Source: Mucilaginibacter arboris (lineage in GTDB: Bacteria > Bacteroidota > Bacteroidia > Sphingobacteriales > Sphingobacteriaceae). Taken from it: a stretch of DNA of 64,000 bases. The DNA is taken from positions 1 through 64,000 of the forward strand of contig NZ_WPIK01000010.1 of assembly GCF_009754915.1 (NCBI RefSeq), written 5' to 3'. The translations under genes were made by a program, and so were the position numbers. The notes under the pieces were generated by a model. The model had not been told where the DNA came from. It did no database searches and saw only the letters and a list, made by a program, of their open reading frames with translations. Of the stretch, positions 8,317-15,067 are shown in pieces (position 1 is the first letter of the stretch; each line of letters starts with the position of its first letter).

Positions 8317-8425
8317 TGTTCCCTGAAAGTTTGTACCACTGGTAGTTTCTTTCCGGGTATCAAAATCTTTTTCAGCATCCAGTTTATTTCTTACACCATT
8401 TAAAGCTGATTTACCTGTTAAAATT
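8317..8425 (-). other. possible gene fragment, unrecognised
   Basis: The minus strand reads GKSALNGVRNKLDAEKDFDTRKETTSGTNFQGT without stops and with protein-like composition, unlike the surrounding AT-rich sequence. I do not recognise the family. It is probably the end of a lost gene. Confidence 0.3.
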
Positions 8426-8428
8426 TAT

Positions 8429-8448
8429 GCTATAAAAACAGCATAAGC
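8429..8448. repeat. dialect-2 motif copy as a hairpin
   Basis: GCTATAAAAACAGCATAAGC. With the preceding TTAT it forms TTATGCT ... AGCATAA arms around ATAAAAAC. The identical 20-mer occurs inside pssA at 55173-55192. Confidence 0.65.
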
Positions 8449-9528
8449 AGGTTTTGTTTGTGCCGCATCAGAAAATATAGATTGATTTTAAAAGAACCTG
8501 TAATAAAGGCTAATATTTATACTGAGATAACCTGTTTAGAATTTTTATCCTATAGTAGGAGGGAGGATGTATGGTTTATGAAACAATTTTGGTTTTTTAA
8601 AATGCTTTACACTAAAAATGATTAGAAAGCGGAAATAATATGCTTTTTAAAAAGAACCGATACTAATTAGATTAATATAAGTCTTTGTATTACATGTTAT
8701 TGTAAATTCTATTTAAAATTATAATATAAGTATTATTTAGTATTATTAACAAATAATAGTAAAAGTTCGATTTTCTTATCATTATGCTTCTTTTACTGCT
8801 AAAAAACATAAAATGCTCATTAAAAAGCAGAAGTATTAACGATAGTAAATGCAAAAATTAGCTAAACCTGCTTTTTTAGGAAATCGAAAAATGAGATATA
8901 TTATACTGGAATTAATATTAAGGTAAATATATTTTCTCCATTAATACTAAAGTTTAAAATATTTACTTTTTATATATTAAAATTATTGATACAGATCAAT
9001 ATAATCTATTTTTTATATCTAAAGCTGGAAAAATTGTAGAAAAATCTGGTTTGACAGGATTGAAATTTTATTTCAATAATTATTAAGCGCTTTAAAAAGC
9101 AGAAAAACTATAAACTTTTAGTTATTTTTTATACAGATATTGAATTAAAATATTACACTATTCTGCTAATATTATTTATAGTTAAATGATATTTACAATC
9201 ATTGTTTTTGTTATGCCAGCAAAACATACTGACTTTTTTTAAAAACAGGTTTCCTTCCGATTAAATGCTTTTTCCTGCTTATTTATAAAAGAAAAGTACT
9301 CCTCCGTTAACTAAAATATTTTTTTATAAATAAGTTAATCACTTTTCTTGATATAAAAATAAAAATATTTATATACAAATGTTATTTCTTTAAAATATAC
9401 TATTGTTAACATAGGTAATAATAACATTTATAGTTAGTTAACAAAATAAATATTTGTAAAAATAACCCTGATAGTTGGCATGCCGTACAAGCCAACCAAT
9501 AAACAAATAGTCTTAAAAAACAGACAAT
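8449..9528. other. long AT-rich non-coding stretch
   Basis: About 1.1 kb of very AT-rich sequence with no credible reading frame on either strand. It contains one clear motif copy (8784) and a degenerate MITE end (CCTGTTTAGAATTTTTATCC near 8530). Together with the next 200 bases it forms the upstream region of the T9SS adhesin cassette and could hold a long leader or regulatory sites that I cannot resolve. Confidence 0.5.
8784..8806 (-). repeat. bipartite motif copy ATGCTTCTTTTACTGC plus TAAAAAA
   Basis: Complete two-part copy alone in AT-rich sequence. Confidence 0.8.
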
Positions 9529-9696
9529 ATGTTGCAAAATCAAGACAGGGAAAATAAGTCAATTTACTATAAAAGTTTCGGGCACGGTTCCCCAATACTA
9601 GGCAACTGCTTAAGAGTTATAAAGGCATTATTTCTACAGGACTTCTTCCTGGCCAAAACTGCTTTCCCAATCCTTCCCTCAAACCTTTTATATTAA
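9529..9696 (+). CDS. possible 55-residue leader ORF upstream of the adhesin cassette
   Basis: ATG to TAA open frame encoding MLQNQDRENKSIYYKSFGHG... and ending LPSNLLY. It stands out because its base composition is clearly less AT-rich than the flanks. No family is recognised and no start signal is visible. It ends 37 bases before the Ig-like gene. It may be a leader peptide, a fragment, or chance. Confidence 0.2.
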   Translation: MLQNQDRENKSIYYKSFGHGSPILGNCLRVIKALFLQDFFLAKTAFPILPSNLLY

Positions 9697-9732
9697 ACAT
9701 TAAATAAATATAATCAAAGTAAGTAACTGAAT

Positions 9733-10425
9733 ATGAGTGTACAATCACTAATTAAAAAACTATTATTTTGTTTAGGCTTTATTGCTTTTGGAAGTTATGC
9801 AAACGCACAGGTAACCCTGATAACAGGCCCAAGCGACCGTATTACAAGCCCGCCAACAACTTCTTCTGCTGTAGGGCAAATAATAAGTTCTGGCGGCAGT
9901 ATTTCATTAAAAATAGGTTCAGCCAGCACAGCTACTGATATTATTTACCAATGGTACAAGTTAGACAGTACAGGTGTTAAGCATTTGGTACAAAGTAGCA
10001 GTAACAGTGCTTACACCGAAACTACTACAGATGCAGGTTATTACACCTATCAACTGGTAATGAGTAATTCTAACCAGTGCACATCTGATATTTCTGATCC
10101 GTTTAAAGTTTATGTCCTTCCTGTATTAAACCCAACCATTGCCGCCAGCAGCGCCACTATTTGCTCTAACGGTGTAAGTGCATCTACATTAACCGCTAAT
10201 CCCGGTAACAGTAAATATTCCTATCTGTATCAATGGGCACTTAATGGTACCAATATAGCCGGTGCAACGGCGGCTACTTATACCACAACGGCAAATACTA
10301 CAGGCAGTAATACTTACAGTGTAAAAGTTTCTTATGCTTTAAGTTCAACCAATACCGGAACTGCCAGCCAGATCATCAACATTGTTCCGGTTCCAACCAA
10401 ACCTGCAATTTCCGTAGGGCAATAA
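9733..10425 (+). CDS. secreted Ig-like domain protein
   Basis: 230 residues with a signal peptide (hydrophobic stretch to about residue 25, ANAQ cleavage site). The mature part is two Ig/PKD-like beta repeats, each with an IYQWYK or YLYQWALNG strand, a spaced Cys pair, and Thr/Ser/Ala-rich loops. Such modules are common in cell-surface adhesins of gliding Bacteroidota. It lacks a C-terminal sorting domain, which is present in the next gene 36 bases downstream. Because the downstream protein has its own signal peptide, I treat the pair as two genes, though descent from one split adhesin is possible. No catalytic motif. Confidence 0.65.
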   Translation: MSVQSLIKKLLFCLGFIAFGSYANAQVTLITGPSDRITSPPTTSSAVGQIISSGGSISLKIGSASTATDIIYQWYKLDSTGVKHLVQSSSNSAYTETTTDAGYYTYQLVMSNSNQCTSDISDPFKVYVLPVLNPTIAASSATICSNGVSASTLTANPGNSKYSYLYQWALNGTNIAGATAATYTTTANTTGSNTYSVKVSYALSSTNTGTASQIINIVPVPTKPAISVGQ

Positions 10426-10461
10426 AAATATACTGTAAAAGAAGCTATCCTCCTGTAAGTT

Positions 10462-11694
10462 ATGACAGTAAAAAGATTTCCTAAGTTTATTGCCTGGTTA
10501 ATTCTGTTACCTGCTATGTTCCTTAGCTTTCGTACCGTGGCTGGAAACCCTCCAACGCAGGTTGTTACCATTTGTGAAGGAACTTACACTGTTTTAAATG
10601 CAGCAACTACAAATGCTGCTGGTTACCAGTGGTATTTAAATGGCCAGGTAATAGTAGGCGCATATGAAAAAAGTTATGCAGCAGGAAAAGCAGGGATTTA
10701 CACTGTAGTAGCCTATAATCAAAATTCCTGTGCATCTGCTGCTTCTGATGGGATAGAAGTGGATATGACTACTTCAGACTATATTACTTTTAATCCTTTA
10801 GCTGACAAAACGCTCGGTAATGCGCCTTTCCGGTTAACTGCAAATAGTAAGAATAACAGTAAAATAACTTACACCGCTTCTCCGGCAGGTATTGTTACTA
10901 TTGAAAATGATATGCTTACCCTGATTGGCGCTGGTACGGTTACCATTACAGCTACAGCAGACGGAAAAAACAGTTGCGGGAACGCTATTACTTCTACACA
11001 AACACTAAAGGTTAACCCTGCAGGCGTTAAAACCATAGCAGCAGTTAATCCAACAGTTGACCTTGCCTTAGCAGCAAGCTCAGACAGTAAAGATGTTAAC
11101 GTAGATCAGCCTTTTGAATATACCCTCACCGTAAAAAACCAAAGTGCACAAACTGCAACACTGGTAAGCGTAACTGATACTTTGCCAGCCGAACTAAGTT
11201 TTGTTGCCGTAAACAATGCAGTTGACGGAAAAGCAGTTTATGACCCTAATACCCGCTTGTTAACCTGGAAACTTGACCAGCTGAATGCAAGTGCTTATTC
11301 AGAACTTCGTTTTTCTGCAAAAGCTTCCCGTCATGGCACTATAAAAAATACGGTAAAAGTAGCATCTGCAGAGCAGGACAGCAACCCAACCAATAATACA
11401 GCTATTGATTACAAACAGATTTTAGGCATCAATATTCCTAACGTATTTACCCCGAACGGAGATGGTAAGAACGATACGTTTACCATAGCTGATTTGTCGC
11501 AATATAAGGAAAGCGAATTAATTATTGTGAACCGTTGGGGAGGCGAAGTATATCAATCTAAAAACTACCAGAATAACTGGACGGGCGATAAACTGGATGA
11601 AGGCACCTACTTTTACAGCCTGAAAGTTAAAAACAACAATGGCGAACAGGAAGAGTACAAAGGTTATATCACCTTGCTGCGTTCTGCAATTTAA
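10462..11694 (+). CDS. adhesin with type B T9SS C-terminal sorting domain
   Basis: 410 residues: signal peptide (to about residue 28), an Ig-like module with GYQWYLNG, a bacterial Ig-2-like module (about 110-190), a DUF11-type repeat ([26 protein letters not shown], about 212-315), and at the end the gliding-motility C-terminal domain beginning [17 protein letters not shown] and continuing with [20 protein letters not shown] and GTYFYSLKV. That last block is the T9SS type B sorting signal. It should be exported by Sec, moved across the outer membrane by the type IX machinery and attached to the surface. The PorP/SprF gene follows, as is usual for this type of adhesin. Confidence 0.88.
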   Translation: MTVKRFPKFIAWLILLPAMFLSFRTVAGNPPTQVVTICEGTYTVLNAATTNAAGYQWYLNGQVIVGAYEKSYAAGKAGIYTVVAYNQNSCASAASDGIEVDMTTSDYITFNPLADKTLGNAPFRLTANSKNNSKITYTASPAGIVTIENDMLTLIGAGTVTITATADGKNSCGNAITSTQTLKVNPAGVKTIAAVNPTVDLALAASSDSKDVNVDQPFEYTLTVKNQSAQTATLVSVTDTLPAELSFVAVNNAVDGKAVYDPNTRLLTWKLDQLNASAYSELRFSAKASRHGTIKNTVKVASAEQDSNPTNNTAIDYKQILGINIPNVFTPNGDGKNDTFTIADLSQYKESELIIVNRWGGEVYQSKNYQNNWTGDKLDEGTYFYSLKVKNNNGEQEEYKGYITLLRSAI

Positions 11695-11702
11695 TTAAAC
11701 AC

Positions 11703-11744
11703 AACCCTCTTTGTTAAGGAAACGTACAATGTGGCAAAGAGGGT
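11703..11744 (+). promoter_or_regulatory. 10-bp stem with large loop between adhesin and PorP/SprF genes
   Basis: Perfect arms ACCCTCTTTG (11703-11712) and CAAAGAGGGT (11735-11744) around a 22-base loop. It ends six bases before the next start codon, with no T-tract. It could be an mRNA processing or translation-control structure tuning PorP relative to the adhesin. Confidence 0.4.
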
Positions 11745-11750
11745 GGGACC

Positions 11751-12743
11751 ATGAAAAAAAGTAGTTTTAAAACTCGAAAAGCCTGTTTGTTTGTTTGTTT
11801 TATCATCTGTGCTTTAAATGTAAAAGCCCAGCAGGAGGTACAGTTTAGTCAATATATATTTAATGGCTTATACATTAACCCGGCTGCCGCCGGTGCTAAA
11901 GAAGACTTTTACGTACATAGTTTTTACCGTTCGCAATGGACCGGAGTTACCGGTGCGCCGCAAAGCTTTTCTGTTGCTGCAGATGGCACAATAAACGATG
12001 AAAAAGTAGGACTGGGCATTTTACTTGCTAAAGATAAAATAGGTGCCCAAAACAGTTTGGCAGCTTATGCTAATTATGCTTATCGTTTGCAAGTGGGCGG
12101 AAGCGGAAACCAGCGTTTGTCGTTCGGCCTGGGTGCAGGATTGGTGCAATCCGGGATTGATGGTTCTAAGCTGAATGCAGGGCAGGACGGGGATAATGTA
12201 ATACCGGTAGGTTACCAAAGCACTATTTTGCCCGATGCACGTGCTGGTGTATTATACACTTCCGAAAGTTTTTTTGCCGGTTTTTCTGCCGATAACCTGG
12301 TTGCTAAATATATGAACCGTGATAAAAGCTTGACCGTTCCCATTCCTAACCCTCACTTTTACTTGACTGCCGGAACAGTTTTATCTTTGAATGATGATAC
12401 CCGCATCAAGCCATCTTTTTTACTCAAAAATGCTTCCGGTACAGCTACTTCGTTAGATTTAAACACTTTTTTAATATTGGGCGACCGGTTTTGGATTGGC
12501 GGAACTTACCGTACCAGTTTAAAACTCTTGTCAAACTCTGCCTACAGTAGCAGCTTTCAAAATGCCAGTGCCGTGGTTGCACAGATAGAATTTTTTGCTA
12601 CCAGTAAACTGCGCATTGGTTATGCTTTCGATTATTCGATGTCGGCCTTTAGCGGTTTTGGCAACGGTTCCCACGAGTTATCGCTTGGTATTTATCTAAC
12701 TAAAAAAGGCACTCAGAACTTTGCTACCAGCAGCTATTTTTAG
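11751..12743 (+). CDS. PorP/SprF family type IX secretion outer-membrane protein
   Basis: 330 residues. Signal peptide to VKAQ (about residue 26), then the family-typical opening QEVQFSQYIFNGLYINPAAAGAKEDFYVHSFYRSQWTGVTGAPQSFSVAADG, followed by a beta-barrel of alternating strands ending in the aromatic LSLGIYL segment. PorP/SprF proteins are outer-membrane partners that hold or secrete specific type B adhesins; the gene just upstream encodes such an adhesin, so they probably act as a pair. Two-gene operon 57 bases apart with a stem-loop in between. A strong motif hairpin follows the stop. Confidence 0.92.
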   Translation: MKKSSFKTRKACLFVCFIICALNVKAQQEVQFSQYIFNGLYINPAAAGAKEDFYVHSFYRSQWTGVTGAPQSFSVAADGTINDEKVGLGILLAKDKIGAQNSLAAYANYAYRLQVGGSGNQRLSFGLGAGLVQSGIDGSKLNAGQDGDNVIPVGYQSTILPDARAGVLYTSESFFAGFSADNLVAKYMNRDKSLTVPIPNPHFYLTAGTVLSLNDDTRIKPSFLLKNASGTATSLDLNTFLILGDRFWIGGTYRTSLKLLSNSAYSSSFQNASAVVAQIEFFATSKLRIGYAFDYSMSAFSGFGNGSHELSLGIYLTKKGTQNFATSSYF

Positions 12744-12745
12744 GG

Positions 12746-12777
12746 GATAAAAGAAGTATGGCAATGCTTCTTTTATC
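12746..12777 (+). terminator. hairpin of two inverted motif copies after the PorP/SprF gene
   Basis: GATAAAAGAAGTAT (12746-12759) and ATGCTTCTTTTATC (12764-12777) form a 14-bp stem with one G-T pair and a four-base loop; an A-tract (CCTAAAAA) follows. Inverted uptake sequences serve as terminators in Pasteurellaceae and Neisseriaceae; the analogous use here is inference. Confidence 0.6.
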
Positions 12778-12894
12778 ACCTAAAAATTATTACAACTAAA
12801 AAGTTTCTAAATTTGAAAATGATGCTTTAACCTTTTAGGCAATGCTATAACAACTTCATTTATACGAACTATCAATTATAGATCTAAATTTTAG

Positions 12895-12902
12895 TAAATT
12901 TG
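12895..12902 (+). promoter_or_regulatory. candidate -7 box TAAATTTG before the retropepsin pair
   Basis: TAnnTTTG match 19 bases before the ATG at 12922. Confidence 0.45.
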
Positions 12903-12921
12903 CAGTACAAACTTCTATAAC

Positions 12922-13167
12922 ATGAATGCGGATTTCCTAACTTTTGAACAACTTAAACAGTTATATCCAAATGAATGGATATTATTGGGCAATCCTCAAA
13001 TGCAAAATACAACTGTTTTAGGCGGAACGGTTCTTTATCATAGTAAGGATAAAAAAGAGGTTTGTTACATTGGCCGTGACAAAACAAAAGACTTTTTAAA
13101 AGTGACAATTGCTTTTGCCGGTGACTTAAAACAAGCAAGAAAAATTGGAGTTTTAAGGCGTTTATGA
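12922..13167 (+). CDS. small protein coupled to a retropepsin-like protease
   Basis: 81 residues beginning MNADFLTFEQLKQLYPNEWILLGNP and continuing with GTVLYHSKDKKEVCYIG. I recall similar short proteins (F-E-x-L-K-x-x-x-PNEWVLL ... G-x-VLYHSKD) encoded just before small aspartyl proteases, mainly in cyanobacteria and Bacteroidota, but their function is not known to me. Its stop codon overlaps the next start (ATGA, 4 bases), so translation is coupled. It has its own -7-like box upstream. The flanks are a motif hairpin and a non-coding stretch, so the pair is a self-contained insertion-like unit. Confidence 0.65.
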   Translation: MNADFLTFEQLKQLYPNEWILLGNPQMQNTTVLGGTVLYHSKDKKEVCYIGRDKTKDFLKVTIAFAGDLKQARKIGVLRRL

Positions 13168-13556
13168 ACAAATTTATTTTTGACCGTAAAACAAATGAAG
13201 ACGTAATTATAGTAAACGCTGTTATAGAAGGCAAATACGAATTTAGGCTTGCATTGGATACAGCCGCAACACATACCACTATAGATAGTAATGTTTTATA
13301 TTTTTCTGGTTATGAACTAAAAGACAGTAAAGGCGAAAAGGAAATTGAAACTTCAAACGGAATTATAATTATTGAAATATATCAAATTGAAGTATTAAAT
13401 TCTTTAGGTATTAACAAGACAAACTTTGAAGTTCAGGTTTATGATTTTTTAGCTCATGGTATTCTATCTGATTATGATGGTGTTATTGGATTGAATTTTT
13501 TACAAGACAATAAAGTTTGTATAGATTTTAAAAATAGTGAAATTGTAATTGATTAA
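13164..13556 (+). CDS. retropepsin-like aspartic protease
   Basis: 130 residues, about the length of one retropepsin monomer. It has the active-site block ALDTAATHTTID (Asp at about residue 32; Gly of the usual DTGA replaced by Ala) and, near the C-terminus, GVIGLNFLQ, matching the second conserved GxxGxxFL strand of single-domain aspartyl proteases. Such proteins dimerise to build one active site. It overlaps the preceding small gene by four bases. The substrate is unknown; the partner may be an inhibitor, substrate or adaptor. The catalytic Asp is present, so activity is plausible. Confidence 0.78.
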   Translation: MNKFIFDRKTNEDVIIVNAVIEGKYEFRLALDTAATHTTIDSNVLYFSGYELKDSKGEKEIETSNGIIIIEIYQIEVLNSLGINKTNFEVQVYDFLAHGILSDYDGVIGLNFLQDNKVCIDFKNSEIVID

Positions 13557-13689
13557 CAATTGTTACGTTTCATACCAAAACCTATACTTTTAGGTTTTCT
13601 ACTTGTCTGAAATGTAAATAACACAATTAAAATTTCTCTTCTGGCGAGCCGAAATAGTTAGCCATGATAAAACTTCTTCTTCCAAAACA

Positions 13690-13713
13690 ATGCTTCTTTT
13701 ATCCTAACAAAAT
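13690..13713 (-). repeat. motif copy ATGCTTCTTTTATCC plus TAACAAAAT
   Basis: Exact core, A-tract interrupted by one C; lies between the protease gene and fdhD. Confidence 0.75.
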
Positions 13714-13787
13714 CTTAATAACTCTATTTTTACTTTCAAAAACTATAAATACGGCTAAAACGTTAACTTTTCAAGCTATAAAGTTTT

Positions 13788-14657
13788 ATGCCGAGAACAT
13801 CAGTTACACCAGTTACTATTACTAAGGTTAATGAAAAGCAAATCATCACCATAAAAGATTTTTTAGCAGCAGAAGAACCGTTGGAAATCCGCCTTGGTTA
13901 TGGTCCTGCTGAACATCGTCAGCAAAAAAGCATTTCGGTAACCATGCGTACGCCTGGAAATGATTTTGAACTGGCTATTGGTTTTTTATTCACCGAAGGA
14001 ATCATTGAAAATATTGCACAAGTTGCTTCTATTAAACATTGTAATGGTTTGCACGAAAATGTAGTCCGTGTAGAATTGATTGAAGGCCTTGAATTGGATA
14101 TGGGCAAACTGGAACGCAACTTTTACACAACTTCCAGTTGCGGCGTTTGCGGAAAATCATCAATTGATGCGGTAAAAACAGTATGCCGATTACCGGAAAA
14201 CATACAGGACGATGCTGTTTTTTCTTCGGAAGTTATTTATCGTTTGCCCGGTCTGCTCCGCCAAAATCAATCTGTATTTAACTCTACCGGTGGGTTACAC
14301 GGCTGTGCGCTTTTTAATCCCGAAGGAAATTTAATGCTTGCAAGGGAAGATGTTGGCCGGCACAATGCCTTGGATAAATTAATTGGTGCAACCTTGCAGC
14401 AAAGCCTGTTTCCGTTAAATAAATACCTTTTGCTATTAAGCGGAAGGGCGAGTTTTGAACTGATCCAGAAAGCCTATATGGCAGGTATAAAAATTGTGGC
14501 TGCTGTTGGTGCGCCTTCCAGCCTGGCTGTGCAAATGGCTGCTGATGCTGGTATTACGCTAATTGGTTTTTTACGCGGAGAAAAATTTAACATTTACTGC
14601 GGAGAACAAAGGATTAGCTTAAAAGGTTATCAAAAAGAAGTTACTGCTTATCATTAA
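13788..14657 (+). CDS. fdhD: FdhD sulfurtransferase for molybdoenzymes
   Basis: 289 residues, normal family length. FdhD carries sulfur from a cysteine desulfurase to the molybdenum cofactor so that formate-dehydrogenase-type enzymes become active. The essential CxxC is Cys118/Cys121 in TSSCGVCGKSS. Other family blocks are present: GNDFELAIGFLFTEGII, FNSTGGLHGCALF, AREDVGRHNALDK and LLSGRASFELIQKAYMAGI. It opens a three-gene operon with a DUF7009 gene and a YdeP-type molybdoenzyme, the obvious client. ATG start is near the conserved N-terminus. Confidence 0.95.
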   Translation: MPRTSVTPVTITKVNEKQIITIKDFLAAEEPLEIRLGYGPAEHRQQKSISVTMRTPGNDFELAIGFLFTEGIIENIAQVASIKHCNGLHENVVRVELIEGLELDMGKLERNFYTTSSCGVCGKSSIDAVKTVCRLPENIQDDAVFSSEVIYRLPGLLRQNQSVFNSTGGLHGCALFNPEGNLMLAREDVGRHNALDKLIGATLQQSLFPLNKYLLLLSGRASFELIQKAYMAGIKIVAAVGAPSSLAVQMAADAGITLIGFLRGEKFNIYCGEQRISLKGYQKEVTAYH

Positions 14658-14693
14658 TTGTTTTTGCTTTACCTTAATAATAAAATTACTTCA

Positions 14694-15065
14694 ATGAAAA
14701 TACGCATTAAAGGCAATTCTGTTCGGTTACGCCTTTCGCGCCCAGAAATAGAATTATTTGGAAAAGAAGGTTATCTGGAAGAAAAAACCGAATTTGGTAA
14801 AAGCGCATTTGTTTACGCCATACAGAAATTGTTTGACGGCAAATCGCTGGATGCTTCTTTTACCGATAAAAAACTTACCCTTTTTGTTCCCCAGAAAATA
14901 GTGCAGGAGTGGATCAGTACAGAAGTAGTGGGTTTTAGTCATGAATTACCAATTGGCGAAAATAAAACTTTGTTTCTGCTAATTGAGAAAGATTTTAAAT
15001 GTGTAGATGGCGAAGAAACGGAAGACCAGTCTGATTATTTTGATAACCCGGTTAAAACCTGTTGA
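14694..15065 (+). CDS. DUF7009 family protein
   Basis: The frame is open from 14658, but the ATG at 14694 (MKIRIKGNSVRLRLSRPEIE) is the likely start because it opens directly on the conserved beta-strand segment; this gives 123 residues. Small soluble protein with KIRIKGNSVRLRLS and a C-terminal acidic tail containing a single Cys-rich end (DYFDNPVKTC). It sits between fdhD and the molybdoenzyme gene, which suggests a role in maturing or regulating that enzyme; no biochemical function is known to me. Residues 53-60 (DASFTDKK) are encoded by a copy of the window-wide motif. Confidence 0.7.
   Translation: MKIRIKGNSVRLRLSRPEIELFGKEGYLEEKTEFGKSAFVYAIQKLFDGKSLDASFTDKKLTLFVPQKIVQEWISTEVVGFSHELPIGENKTLFLLIEKDFKCVDGEETEDQSDYFDNPVKTC
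14851..14872 (-). repeat. in-frame motif copy inside the DUF7009 gene
   Basis: ATGCTTCTTTTACC followed by GATAAAAA; read in frame as DASFTDKK. Same sequence as the copy inside MITE element 2 over 22 bases. Confidence 0.8.
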
Positions 15066-15067
15066 AA

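Noticed and set aside
9733-11694. One adhesin gene split by a frameshift
   Set aside because: The second frame has its own ATG and signal peptide, and 36 non-coding bases separate the two, so two genes fit better.
15062-15067. TTG at 15062 as start of the molybdoenzyme gene
   Set aside because: The ATG two codons later is the simpler start.
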